Assembly (NCBI GenBank): GCA_035906055.1
Contig: JAMIFV010000079.1
Coordinates: 1 to 29,212, forward strand
Direction of reading: 5' to 3'
Length of the DNA: 29,212 bases
Origin: JAMIFV01 sp035906055
Lineage (GTDB): Bacteria > Pseudomonadota > Alphaproteobacteria > Rickettsiales > JABCZZ01
Numbering within the stretch: position 1 is the first letter of the stretch; every line of letters starts with the position of its first letter. The notes beneath the pieces were generated by a model. That model saw only the letters and a program-made list of their open reading frames with translations, searched no databases and was not told where the DNA came from. The translations under genes and the position numbers were made by a program. This document shows, piece by piece, positions 14,931-21,674 of the stretch.

Positions 14931-15503
14931 CTATACAGCCGCAGCCGTCAAATGCTCGTGCAGGATAACGCTGCCGATAATAATGAGTATCAGTCCGCCG
15001 ATGGCCTCCGTACGCTTGCCGAGTTTTTTACCCGCGTAATGCCCTATCATCATGCCGAACGTCACCATGATAAAGGTAGCGGTGCCAATAGCAGCGGAGG
15101 AAATCCAGATATTGGCATCAATAAAGGCAAGCGTGACGCCAACCGCCAATGCGTCGATGCTGGTCGCAAATGCTATCATGGCTACGCGCAGCAGGCTTTT
15201 GGGGGGCTCGCATTCTTCACCGGCGCTGTCGTTGCTGAGCCCTTCATGGATCATCTTGGCGCCCAGCAGTGAAAGTATGGCAAATGCTATCCAGTGATCC
15301 ACAGATGCAATATAGCTGCTGGCCGCCAGCCCCATTGCCCAGCCCAGAATAGGCGTGATGGCTTCTATCGTGCCAAACAACAGGCCGGTCTTGAGCGCTG
15401 TTTTCAGTTTCGGGTTGGGGTTGGACGCGCCATGCCCAAGCGATGCGGCGAACGCATCGGCTGACATGCTGAAGGCCAGCGCGGCTGTTGAAAAAAACGA
15501 CAT
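14931..15503 (-). CDS. mntP: Putative manganese efflux pump MntP
   Basis: An inner-membrane protein that exports Mn2+. The 190-residue length and six hydrophobic segments fit the MntP (DUF204) family, and the internal duplication is visible: FSMSADAFAASLGHG in the first half and FATSIDALAVGVTLAF in the second each carry the conserved membrane Asp. Other markers are GLLFGTIEAITPILGWAMG and GGLILIIIGSVILHEHL. The gene begins two bases after the lolA-like stop, so it is the second gene of a leftward operon. The family is often controlled by a manganese riboswitch, but the tight coupling here leaves no room for a leader in front of mntP. Confidence 0.92.
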   Translation of the reverse strand: MSFFSTAALAFSMSADAFAASLGHGASNPNPKLKTALKTGLLFGTIEAITPILGWAMGLAASSYIASVDHWIAFAILSLLGAKMIHEGLSNDSAGEECEPPKSLLRVAMIAFATSIDALAVGVTLAFIDANIWISSAAIGTATFIMVTFGMMIGHYAGKKLGKRTEAIGGLILIIIGSVILHEHLTAAAV

Positions 15504-15505
15504 GC

Positions 15506-16204
15506 CTATTTCCTGATATGCTTGCTGCCGGATGGATTGGGATCCCTGAACACGAATAGCGATTGGTCCAGTTTGGTGTTAAAGCGCGCATCAGCCAGCG
15601 ATACTATGGTGCTCTGGTCACCGCTGTCGGTGATGATGATATTGCGCAGCAGCAGCGGGGCGTCGGTGAATTCCAGGCTCATGCGGCCATCGTTGGGCTT
15701 GTCTGCCTGCACTATGCCGATACGCACGCTTTTCCTGCCGCGCTCCAGATGCACGATGGAAACGCTGTCGTCGAACTTTACCTTGTCTTTGGCAAGAAAG
15801 CCTACCAGCGTATCGCTCAGCGATACATGCGTAACCTGCTTGAGTTGCTTATCGTAATAAACGATATCACCGTTGCTGCCTACCACCAGCACAGGCACGG
15901 GAGGGTCATATTCCATGCGCAGTTTTCCGGGGCGTTGCAGGTAGAAATCGCCATAGGATATGCCGCCGTCCGGCGATATCTGTGAGAAGCGCGAAGCGAT
16001 GGTCTTGATATTGGTGAGGTAGTCTTCGATGCGGATGATCGCCGGGCGCTCAGCCGCCGTTATCTTGATGGGCGTTACCTTTCCTTTTGCGACTTCCTTA
16101 CGTTCGGATGCGGCTACCTGCGCCGTTTCCTCATCGACCTTGTCGGCGGCGTGCACGCTGACGGAAAGCAGGCTGAAACAAAGCAACAAGGAAAAGAATC
16201 GCAT
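15506..16204 (-). CDS. LolA-like outer-membrane lipoprotein carrier
   Basis: A periplasmic chaperone type that ferries lipoproteins from the inner-membrane LolCDE exporter towards the outer membrane. The 232-residue protein begins with a signal peptide (MRFFSLLLCFSLLSVSVHA); I chose this start at 16204 because GAGGAT lies about 7 bases upstream, rejecting an in-frame start 10 codons earlier. The LolA-like core starts near residue 55: IEDYLTNIKTIASRFSQIS, a GDFYLQRPGKLRMEYDPP strand pair, IVYYDKQLKQVTHV, and late RMSLEFTDAPLLLRNIIITD. It fits the LolA/LolA-like (DUF2092-type) fold. Whether it is the housekeeping LolA or a paralogue cannot be settled here. It heads an operon with mntP and is divergent from an Lpp-like lipoprotein gene. 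Confidence 0.85.
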   Translation of the reverse strand: MRFFSLLLCFSLLSVSVHAADKVDEETAQVAASERKEVAKGKVTPIKITAAERPAIIRIEDYLTNIKTIASRFSQISPDGGISYGDFYLQRPGKLRMEYDPPVPVLVVGSNGDIVYYDKQLKQVTHVSLSDTLVGFLAKDKVKFDDSVSIVHLERGRKSVRIGIVQADKPNDGRMSLEFTDAPLLLRNIIITDSGDQSTIVSLADARFNTKLDQSLFVFRDPNPSGSKHIRK

Positions 16205-16303
16205 GTTTGTATCCTCATATAAAGGTGCAGGCATTCATTAGACTGAATTTAAAAAACCGTCTATGTTTTTACGATTATCCCAACATTAAAAGTAGTTAAC
16301 ATT

Positions 16304-16388
16304 TGCAAAGTTGGCTTTGACTCTGCTGCAATCTTGTGCAAAAGGATGACCTCTGCATGCAAATTTTGCATTGCACGTCTTTTCTGCA
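16304..16388. promoter_or_regulatory. Cluster of eight TGCA motifs upstream of the Lpp-like gene
   Basis: TGCA starts at 16304, 16327, 16337, 16354, 16358, 16367, 16372 and 16385, eight copies in 85 bases where chance predicts less than one. A perfect 7-bp inverted repeat, ATGCAAA-T-TTTGCAT (16357-16371), lies in the middle, about 45 bases before the lipoprotein ATG. It looks like an operator or binding-site array in the lolA / lipoprotein divergent region, but no regulator is known and no good -35/-10 pair was recognised here. Confidence 0.4.
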
Positions 16389-16413
16389 TCAATCAGTACA
16401 AGGATAAAAAATC

Positions 16414-16641
16414 ATGAAACGTATCGCAATCATCGCAGCTCTCTCTGCACTCGCTCTCTCTGCCTGCCAGGAAGGCCTGAACAAAGAAGACCGCGCTATG
16501 CTCAAGGAAACCCGCGAGCTCGCCCAGCAGGCTAAAGACGCAGCTGACCGCGCTGAAGCCAATTCCAAGGCTAACGCTGCGGCTTCCGCAGCTTCCGCTG
16601 AAAAAGCTGACCGTATCTTCCGCGCTGGCCAGCAAAAGTAA
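16414..16641 (+). CDS. Small Lpp-like alanine-rich lipoprotein, 75 aa
   Basis: An exported lipoprotein with a lipobox: MKRIAIIAALSALALSAC, lipidated at Cys18. The mature 58 residues form one continuous amphipathic helix (LKETRELAQQAKDAADRAEA, then Ala-rich repeats), close in design to Braun's lipoprotein Lpp, which trimerises as an alanine-zipper coiled coil. The chain ends in Gln-Gln-Lys; in Lpp the C-terminal Lys is the residue joined to peptidoglycan. AAGGA lies 9 bases before the ATG. It faces a YkuD L,D-transpeptidase gene across 13 bases, the enzyme class that makes this bond, and is divergent from a LolA-like gene. Role as an outer membrane to peptidoglycan tether is inferred. It could also be a free alanine-zipper lipoprotein. 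Confidence 0.88.
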   Translation: MKRIAIIAALSALALSACQEGLNKEDRAMLKETRELAQQAKDAADRAEANSKANAAASAASAEKADRIFRAGQQK

Positions 16642-16644
16642 GAT

Positions 16645-16668
16645 CAGAAGTTAATTACTTAACTTCTG
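16645..16668. terminator. Hairpin between the convergent lipoprotein and L,D-transpeptidase genes
   Basis: CAGAAGTTAA (16645-16654) and TTAACTTCTG (16659-16668) form a perfect 10-bp stem with loop TTAC. It contains the last codons and stop of the transpeptidase gene and starts 3 bases after the lipoprotein stop. No T run follows on either strand, so it may act as a 3'-end stabiliser or weak bidirectional terminator. Confidence 0.5.
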
Positions 16669-17581
16669 CTATGAGGACCGGTACGCCGCTTTGTTTGGCA
16701 ACAGCCTGCTCAACGGCGTACCAGTCTACCGATGCTCCCTTAGCCGCCTTTTTCACAGCATCATACACTTCAGGCATATCCACCGGATGCGGCGCCCTGT
16801 ATTCCTCAGAGATGATATCCGCCTGCTCCTGCGTCGGATTAATAGTGATATAAAGCTTCTCCCCTCTCCAGCCCACGGCGTAAGGCTGGTCGATCACGGT
16901 GACACGCGTGCCTTCTTTCGCGAGATAGAACAGTTTTTCTATGTCTTCAGGATACATGCGAAGGCAGCCATGGCTTGAGCGCTTGCCCACGCCATAAGGC
17001 CTGTTGGTGCCGTGAATGGCATAGGTTCCCTTATTGAGATAGAGCGCGTATCCGCCCATGGGATTGTCTTCACCTGCAGGAACCACTTCCGGCAGGGTGG
17101 GGTCTTCCTTGCGGATGGATTCGGGGGGCACCCATACCGGATCTTTCTTTTTACGTGCGATACGCATTTCTCCGAGCGGGGTTTTCCACCCTTCCCTGCC
17201 TATGCCGATGGGGAAGGTATAAACACGGTTGTTGTCAGCGAAATAATAGAGGCGCAGTTCGGAAAGGTTCACCACGATGCCCTTGCGATAGCTGGGCAGG
17301 ATATGCGCGTTGGGTATAATAAGGCGTGTGTCGGGTTTAGGCTGCCACACATCCACACCGGGATTGGCGGCCAGCATTTCCACCAGCCCCACATTGAACC
17401 TGCGGGAAAGTTCGTACAGCGTATCCTCATATTTCGTGCGATAGACACTGAGGGAGCCAACCGTATCGTCGTCTATCATGTACTGGCTGGCAGAAGCCGT
17501 GCGCGGTGCGGCAAAAGTGAACAGAAGCGGAAGCAGCAACAACCATCCGCACAAGCATTTAGAATTAAACATGTTTTTCAT
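16655..17581 (-). CDS. LysM-YkuD L,D-transpeptidase (ErfK/YbiS/YcfS/YnhG type)
   Basis: A periplasmic transpeptidase that forms L,D cross-links or attaches an Lpp-type lipoprotein to diaminopimelate in peptidoglycan. The 308-residue protein has a signal peptide (CGWLLLLPLLFTFAAP, cleavage near residue 32), a LysM-like peptidoglycan-binding segment (about 44-90, SVYRTKYEDTLYELSRRF then DTRLIIPNA) and a YkuD catalytic domain (about 100-240). The active-site signature is complete: IHGTNRPYGVG, then SSHGCLRMY with His190, His204 and nucleophile Cys206. The LysM plus YkuD order matches the E. coli ErfK/YbiS/YcfS/YnhG proteins. A TATAAT at 17598-17593 is only 12 bases before the ATG, giving a very short leader; no ribosome binding site is evident. 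Confidence 0.93.
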   Translation of the reverse strand: MKNMFNSKCLCGWLLLLPLLFTFAAPRTASASQYMIDDDTVGSLSVYRTKYEDTLYELSRRFNVGLVEMLAANPGVDVWQPKPDTRLIIPNAHILPSYRKGIVVNLSELRLYYFADNNRVYTFPIGIGREGWKTPLGEMRIARKKKDPVWVPPESIRKEDPTLPEVVPAGEDNPMGGYALYLNKGTYAIHGTNRPYGVGKRSSHGCLRMYPEDIEKLFYLAKEGTRVTVIDQPYAVGWRGEKLYITINPTQEQADIISEEYRAPHPVDMPEVYDAVKKAAKGASVDWYAVEQAVAKQSGVPVLIAEVK

Positions 17582-17720
17582 AATTTGGTATTATTATAGA
17601 CAGCCTTAAATAGCAAGTTAGGCACCCGTATGGCAAGTACTACAACATTTTTCTTCTAATTTGATTTGCTTGGTGTTATAAGGCGCACCTAAAATTTTTT
17701 ACTTGAGAAGGTTATTCTTT

Positions 17721-18044
17721 ATGGCAACTGCACTGCGCTTCAGCCGCGGCGGATCTAAAAAAGCCCCCTATTATCGCCTGGTTGCGACCGATTCCCGCAG
17801 CCCGCGTGACAGCAAATTCCTTGAAAAGCTGGGCACCTACAACCCCCTGCTGAAGAAAGACGACAAGAGCCGTTTCACCATCAATGAAGAGCGCGTGAAG
17901 TACTGGCTCTCCGTTGGCGCTACGCCGTCCGAAACCGCTGCCCGCTTCCTGCGCAGCATCGGCGTCATCACGACCAAGCCGACCTATACTGCCAAGGCTA
18001 AAGGCACCGGCAGCAAGAAAAAAGGCGGCGAAGCCGCTGCTTAA
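17721..18044 (+). CDS. rpsP: 30S ribosomal protein S16
   Basis: A small-subunit assembly protein. The 107 residues begin MATALRFSRGGSKKAPYYRLVATDSRSPRD and continue LEKLGTYNPLL and RVKYWLSVGATPSETAARFL, all standard S16 features, with a Lys-rich C-terminal extension (TAKAKGTGSKKKGG) as in many Alphaproteobacteria. The start at 17721 gives the canonical N-terminus, with GAAGG upstream; six codons of in-frame leader from 17703 are rejected. It is the first gene of the rpsP-rimM-trmD-rplS group. The usual short gap to rimM is enlarged by a heptad inverted repeat. Confidence 0.97.
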   Translation: MATALRFSRGGSKKAPYYRLVATDSRSPRDSKFLEKLGTYNPLLKKDDKSRFTINEERVKYWLSVGATPSETAARFLRSIGVITTKPTYTAKAKGTGSKKKGGEAAA

Positions 18045-18050
18045 GACCAG

Positions 18051-18131
18051 TTACTCGTTGTTAGTTGTTGGTTGTTAGTAATACCGAGGCTATTTATATG
18101 GTCGAAAAAGCTAACAGCGAACAACGAGCAA
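18051..18131. repeat. Heptad-built inverted repeat straddling the rimM start
   Basis: The left arm (18051-18078) is four 7-base units, TTACTCG, TTGTTAG, TTGTTGG, TTGTTAG. The right arm (18111-18131) is CTAACAG, CGAACAA, CGAGCAA, which reads inverted as TTGCTCG, TTGTTCG, CTGTTAG. The outer three units match at 17 of 21 bases, and one mismatch becomes a G-U pair in RNA. The loop (about 18072-18110) holds the rimM GAGG site and ATG, while the right arm is translated as part of RimM. The unit composition is the same as in the 21252-21673 element. Confidence 0.8.
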
Positions 18132-18649
18132 CGGGCGGCCGCCTCATAGAGATGGGCGTATTCTCGGTGCCGCATGGCGTTCGCGGCCAAGTAAAGTTCC
18201 GCAGTTATACAGAATTCCCCGAAGACATTGTCACCTATTCTCCCTTGCTCGATAAACAAGGCAAAGAATACGCACTCACTATTGAAGGCGCGGCAGGTGA
18301 TATGCTGATCATGTCCGTTAATGGCGTGACTGATCGCAATGGTGCGGAAAAACTGAAAAACATAAAACTCTACACACCCCGCACGTCTCTGCCTGAATTG
18401 CCAAAGGGTGAATATTATCATGAAGACCTGGTGGGACTTTCCGTATTCACCCGGGATGGCAAGGCTTTCGGTGAGATACTTTCCGTGCATGATTTCGGTG
18501 CAGGTACATTGGTGAATATCCGTCTTACTTCCGACGGCGAAGAATATATGCCGTTCAATCCCACCGTATTTCCCGAAGTGGATATTGGCGCCCGCCGCGC
18601 GGTCATTGATCCGCCTTTCATCATGAAAGATGATGGCCCGCATGAGTGA
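18098..18649 (+). CDS. rimM: Ribosome maturation factor RimM
   Basis: Helps late 30S head assembly by binding S19 and 16S rRNA. The 183-residue protein carries the RimM barrel signature IEMGVFSVPHGVRGQVKFRSYTEFPED, then YYHEDLVGLSVFTRDGKAFGEI and the C-terminal PRC-barrel end YMPFNPTVFPEVDIGARRAVIDPP. The ATG at 18098 has GAGG about 9 bases upstream. The first conserved residues (RLIEMG) come only after a 14-residue leader, MVEKANSEQRATGG, most of which is encoded by the right arm of the inverted repeat, so the repeat has extended the protein. It overlaps trmD by 8 bases. Confidence 0.96.
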   Translation: MVEKANSEQRATGGRLIEMGVFSVPHGVRGQVKFRSYTEFPEDIVTYSPLLDKQGKEYALTIEGAAGDMLIMSVNGVTDRNGAEKLKNIKLYTPRTSLPELPKGEYYHEDLVGLSVFTRDGKAFGEILSVHDFGAGTLVNIRLTSDGEEYMPFNPTVFPEVDIGARRAVIDPPFIMKDDGPHE

Positions 18650-19352
18650 TGCGCCCTTTCATGCCCATGTGCTGACATTATTTCCCGACATGTTTCCCGG
18701 CCCCCTTGGCCATTCCATTTCCGGCAAAGCGCTGGAAAAAGGCATCTGGAAAATTACTACCCAGCAGATACGCGACAGCGCTACCGACAAACACCAGACC
18801 GTGGACGATACGCCATATGGCGGCGGTGCGGGCATGGTGATGCGCGCGGACGTGCTGGGGGCTGCCATCGAAACTGCCAAAACGGAACTGCCCCCTGCCC
18901 GGCTGATCTATTTTACCCCCCGGGGCGTGCCATTTACCCAGAAGCTTGCGTCTGAGTTGCTGGCCACCCCCCTTATTCTCATATGCGGACGCTATGAGGG
19001 GGTGGACGAAAGACTGCTTACCGCATACCAGCCCCTTGAAATAAGCATGGGTGATTTTGTGCTTTCCGGCGGGGAAATCGCGGCGTTAACCCTTTTAGAT
19101 GCCTGCATTCGCCTGCTTCCCGGCGTCATAGGCGACCCGGACTCCCACAGGGAGGAAAGTTTCAGCCATACCTCAGATTTTGCTGGACTATTGGAGCACC
19201 CTCACTATACTAAGCCACCTTTTTGGAACGGGTTTCAAGTTCCTGACGTGCTGCTTTCGGGCGACCATGCGAAAATAAAACGATGGCGCCAGAGCGAAGC
19301 ACTTAGGACAACAAGGGAACGACGCCCGGATCTGCTTACAAAAAGGGTTTAA
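18642..19352 (+). CDS. trmD: tRNA (guanine-N1-)-methyltransferase
   Basis: Makes m1G37 next to the anticodon using S-adenosylmethionine, which prevents frameshifting. The 236-residue protein shows FHAHVLTLFPDMFPGPLGHSI at the start, DTPYGGGAGMVMR, the knot region LICGRYEGVDERLLTAY and SMGDFVLSGGEIAALTLLDACIRLLPGVIG, and the late DFAGLLEHPHYTKPP. These are the SPOUT-class trefoil-knot landmarks of TrmD. The start at 18642 lies inside the end of rimM (ATGAGTGA overlap), implying translational coupling; codons further upstream are rejected. Confidence 0.97.
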   Translation: MSDAPFHAHVLTLFPDMFPGPLGHSISGKALEKGIWKITTQQIRDSATDKHQTVDDTPYGGGAGMVMRADVLGAAIETAKTELPPARLIYFTPRGVPFTQKLASELLATPLILICGRYEGVDERLLTAYQPLEISMGDFVLSGGEIAALTLLDACIRLLPGVIGDPDSHREESFSHTSDFAGLLEHPHYTKPPFWNGFQVPDVLLSGDHAKIKRWRQSEALRTTRERRPDLLTKRV

Positions 19353-19389
19353 CAAACAAAGTTACAGATGTTGGGTAAAGGATACGGTC

Positions 19390-19773
19390 ATGAATACGTT
19401 GCAGAAGCTTGAAGCTGAATACACTGCCAAGATTTCCGAAAACAAAAAAGTTGCGGATTTCGCACCCGGCGACACCGTGCGCGTGAATGTGCGCATTATC
19501 GAAGGTGACAATGAACGTGTTCAGGCATTTGAAGGCGTATGCATCGGCCGCAAGAACGCTGGCCTCAACTCCTCTTTCACCGTGCGTAAGATCAGCCACG
19601 GCGAAGGCGTAGAGCGTATCTTCCCGCTGCACTCTCCCCGTCTGGAAAGCATCGAGCTGGTTCGCCGTGGCAACGTTCGCCGCGCGAAGCTTTACTACCT
19701 GCGCGGCCTCACCGGTAAGGCTGCCCGAATTCGCGAAAAGCGCGATGTAGTAGCTACTGCAGCCGCAGAGTAA
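19390..19773 (+). CDS. rplS: 50S ribosomal protein L19
   Basis: A large-subunit protein at the subunit interface. The 127 residues include DFAPGDTVRVNVRIIEGDNERVQAFEGVCI, SSFTVRKISHGEGVERIFPLHSPRLESIELVRRG and RAKLYYLRGLTGKAARIREK, the standard L19 core, with a short C-terminal tail (RDVVATAAAE). AAGGA precedes the ATG by about 9 bases. It is the last gene of the ribosomal group; the 78-base gap to leuC is largely filled by a heptad inverted repeat. Confidence 0.97.
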   Translation: MNTLQKLEAEYTAKISENKKVADFAPGDTVRVNVRIIEGDNERVQAFEGVCIGRKNAGLNSSFTVRKISHGEGVERIFPLHSPRLESIELVRRGNVRRAKLYYLRGLTGKAARIREKRDVVATAAAE

Positions 19774-19782
19774 TCCTTAGGT

Positions 19783-19846
19783 GCGAGGAGCGAGATACGA
19801 GAAACGAGTATCTATACCTCGCATTCTCGAAACTCGTACCTTGTAT
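19783..19846. repeat. Heptad-built inverted repeat in the rplS-leuC gap
   Basis: The left arm has four consecutive 7-base units, GCGAGGA, GCGAGAT, ACGAGAA, ACGAGTA (19783-19810). The right arm has CTCGCAT, then after one extra base CTCGAAA, CTCGTAC, CTTGTAT (19818-19846). The arms are inverted copies of a CGAG-containing unit and can fold on each other imperfectly. The CTCG core also occurs in the outer unit of the rimM repeat (TTACTCG), linking the two. The arm ends 5 bases before the leuC ATG, and no ribosome binding site is left there. Confidence 0.75.
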
Positions 19847-19851
19847 CCCTT

Positions 19852-21255
19852 ATGGCAAAAACCCTTTACGATAAAATATTTGAATCCCACCTTGTCAATC
19901 AGGCTGGGGATGGCACCTGCCTGCTCTACATAGACAGGCACCTCGTGCATGAAGTAACCAGCCCGCAGGCGTTTGAAGGCCTGCGTATGGCTAAGCGCAA
20001 AGTACGCCGCCCGGAAGCGACGCTCGCTGTGGCCGACCATAACGTGCCCACCACGCCGGACCGCGCGCAGGGAATCAAGGACGAAACCTCCCGCATTCAG
20101 GTGCAGACGCTTGAGGATAATTGCAAAGAATTTGGTGTCACTTATTATAAAATGGACGATAAGCGTCAGGGCATCGTGCATATCGTAGGCCCCGAGCAGG
20201 GCTTCACCCTGCCCGGCTCCACCATCGTATGCGGTGATTCCCACACCGCGACCCACGGCGCATTCGGCGCGCTGGCATTTGGCATCGGCACCAGCGAAGT
20301 GGAGCATGTGCTTGCTACCCAGACCCTCATACAGAAACGCGCCAAGAACATGCGCGTGCGTGTGGAAGGCAAACTCGCTACAGGCGTAACCGCTAAGGAT
20401 ATCGTGCTGGCCATCATCGGCCGCATCGGCACTGCTGGCGGCACGGGTTACGTCATCGAGTATGCAGGCAACGCCATCAGCGAGCTTTCCATGGAAGGCC
20501 GCATGACCATCTGCAATATGTCCATCGAAGCGGGTGCGCGCGCGGGCCTGATTGCTCCGGATGAAACCACTTTTGAATATGTAAAAGGCCGCCCGCTTGC
20601 GCCCAAAGGTGCCGAGTGGGACAAGGCAGTTGCCTACTGGCGCACGCTGACGCCCGATAGCGGCGCGCGTTACGATCAGGACATTCTGCTCAAGGCTGAA
20701 GATATCGCCCCGCAGGTTACCTGGGGCACCAGTCCGCAGGACGTTCTGCCCATCAGCGCCAATGTGCCTGACCCCGCACAGGAAAAAGACGAAAGCCGCC
20801 GTAAGACGCTCGAACGCGCGCTGGAATATATGGGCCTTACTGGCGGAACCGCGCTCACCGATATTCCTATTGATAAAGTGTTTATTGGTTCCTGCACTAA
20901 TGGCCGTATCGAAGATTTCCGCGAAGTGGCCAAGGTGGTTCAGGGTAAAAAAGTCGCCAAGAACGTCAAGCTGGCAATGGTCGTACCCGGCTCCGGCCTT
21001 GTGAAGGAACAGGCCGAGAAAGAAGGCCTGCACAAGATATTCCTCGAAGCGGGCTTTGAGTGGCGAGAGCCCGGCTGCTCCATGTGCCTTGCGATGAATG
21101 CGGATAAACTTGAACCCGGCGAGCGCTGTGCTTCCACCTCCAACCGCAATTTTGAAGGCCGTCAGGGCCGTGGCGGACGCACGCATCTCATGAGCCCGGC
21201 AATGGCAGCACTTGCAGCACTTAACGGAAAACTCAGCGATATAAGGGGTTCTTAG
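19852..21255 (+). CDS. leuC: 3-isopropylmalate dehydratase large subunit
   Basis: With LeuD it isomerises 2-isopropylmalate to 3-isopropylmalate in leucine synthesis, using a 4Fe-4S cluster. The 467 residues carry LYIDRHLVHEVTSPQAFEGL, VCGDSHTATHGAFGALAFGIG, and the cluster cysteines in FIGSCTNGRIEDF and GCSMCLAMN, followed by CASTSNRNFEGRQGRGGRTHLMSP. Length and motifs fit a full, active LeuC. The ATG follows the heptad repeat directly and has no ribosome binding site. The stop codon TAG (21253-21255) lies within the left terminal repeat of the next element, so the insertion may have set the end of the protein (IRGS). Confidence 0.97.
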   Translation: MAKTLYDKIFESHLVNQAGDGTCLLYIDRHLVHEVTSPQAFEGLRMAKRKVRRPEATLAVADHNVPTTPDRAQGIKDETSRIQVQTLEDNCKEFGVTYYKMDDKRQGIVHIVGPEQGFTLPGSTIVCGDSHTATHGAFGALAFGIGTSEVEHVLATQTLIQKRAKNMRVRVEGKLATGVTAKDIVLAIIGRIGTAGGTGYVIEYAGNAISELSMEGRMTICNMSIEAGARAGLIAPDETTFEYVKGRPLAPKGAEWDKAVAYWRTLTPDSGARYDQDILLKAEDIAPQVTWGTSPQDVLPISANVPDPAQEKDESRRKTLERALEYMGLTGGTALTDIPIDKVFIGSCTNGRIEDFREVAKVVQGKKVAKNVKLAMVVPGSGLVKEQAEKEGLHKIFLEAGFEWREPGCSMCLAMNADKLEPGERCASTSNRNFEGRQGRGGRTHLMSPAMAALAALNGKLSDIRGS

Positions 21256-21673
21256 TTGTTCGTTGTTGGTTGTTAGTATGGAAACAGTAAAAAATAGCAG
21301 CTATCGTGATTTGCGGGTTTGGCAAGACGCAATTAAACTTGCAAAGATAGTCTATCTCCAGACAAAAAACTTTCCTAAAGATGAACTCTACGGCCTCTCT
21401 TCCCAAGTCAGGCGCAGCACTGTTTCTATAGCATCTAATATTGCAGAAGGCTGTGCCAGAAATAGTTCTAAGGAATTTTTACAATTTCTGGGAATTGCAT
21501 CAGGATCATTGGCTGAAGCTATTACACAAATGACAATTGCACTAGAAATTGGCATCTTAACAGAAGCGCACTATAATGAATTTATGGACGCTGCAAACAC
21601 TGTCGGCAAAATGTTAAGTGGACTTAAGAAGTCACTTTTAACGAACAACTAACAACGAAGAACGAACAACTAA
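21252..21673. mobile_element. IVS-like element: four-helix-bundle gene with 26-bp terminal inverted repeats
   Basis: The left end (21252-21277) and right end (21648-21673) are inverted copies, 24 of 26 bases identical. Both are made of 7-base units: left TTAG, TTGTTCG, TTGTTGG, TTGTTAG; right (inverted) TTAG, TTGTTCG, TTCTTCG, TTGTTAG, with one further unit inwards. The enclosed gene starts on the base after the left repeat and stops inside the right repeat. The unit lies exactly between the leuC stop and the leuD ATG. Four-helix-bundle genes of this family are known from intervening sequences in 23S rRNA, which end in complementary stems; this looks like a free-standing version in an mRNA operon. 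Mobility is inferred. Confidence 0.7.
21278..21652 (+). CDS. Four-helix-bundle protein (23S rRNA intervening-sequence / TIGR02436 family)
   Basis: A 124-residue protein with the typical family layout: SYRDLRVWQDAIKLAKIVYL (helix 1), then YGLSSQVRRSTVSIASNIAEG (helix 2, the strongest family signature), SSKEFLQFLGIASGSLAEA (helix 3) and ALEIGILTEAHYNEFMDA followed by a last helix. Members include the protein encoded in 23S rRNA intervening sequences and the Avd accessory protein of diversity-generating retroelements; the molecular role of the stand-alone form is unknown. No reverse transcriptase or template repeat lies nearby, so it is not an Avd here. The ATG directly follows the left inverted repeat, with no ribosome binding site, and the last codons (TNN) are repeat-derived. 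The composition is more AT-rich than leuC or leuD, which suggests transfer. Confidence 0.9.
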   Translation: METVKNSSYRDLRVWQDAIKLAKIVYLQTKNFPKDELYGLSSQVRRSTVSIASNIAEGCARNSSKEFLQFLGIASGSLAEAITQMTIALEIGILTEAHYNEFMDAANTVGKMLSGLKKSLLTNN

Positions 21674-21674
21674 T

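Noticed and set aside
18051..18131. A CRISPR-like array in the heptad repeats
   Set aside because: Units are 7 bases, contiguous and inverted, with no spacers and no cas genes.
19777..21186. A 469-codon open frame antisense to leuC
   Set aside because: It lies entirely opposite a well-conserved gene, has no recognisable motifs, and arises from the codon bias of leuC.
21252..21673. A diversity-generating retroelement, because the four-helix-bundle protein resembles Avd
   Set aside because: No reverse transcriptase, template repeat or variable target gene is present nearby.
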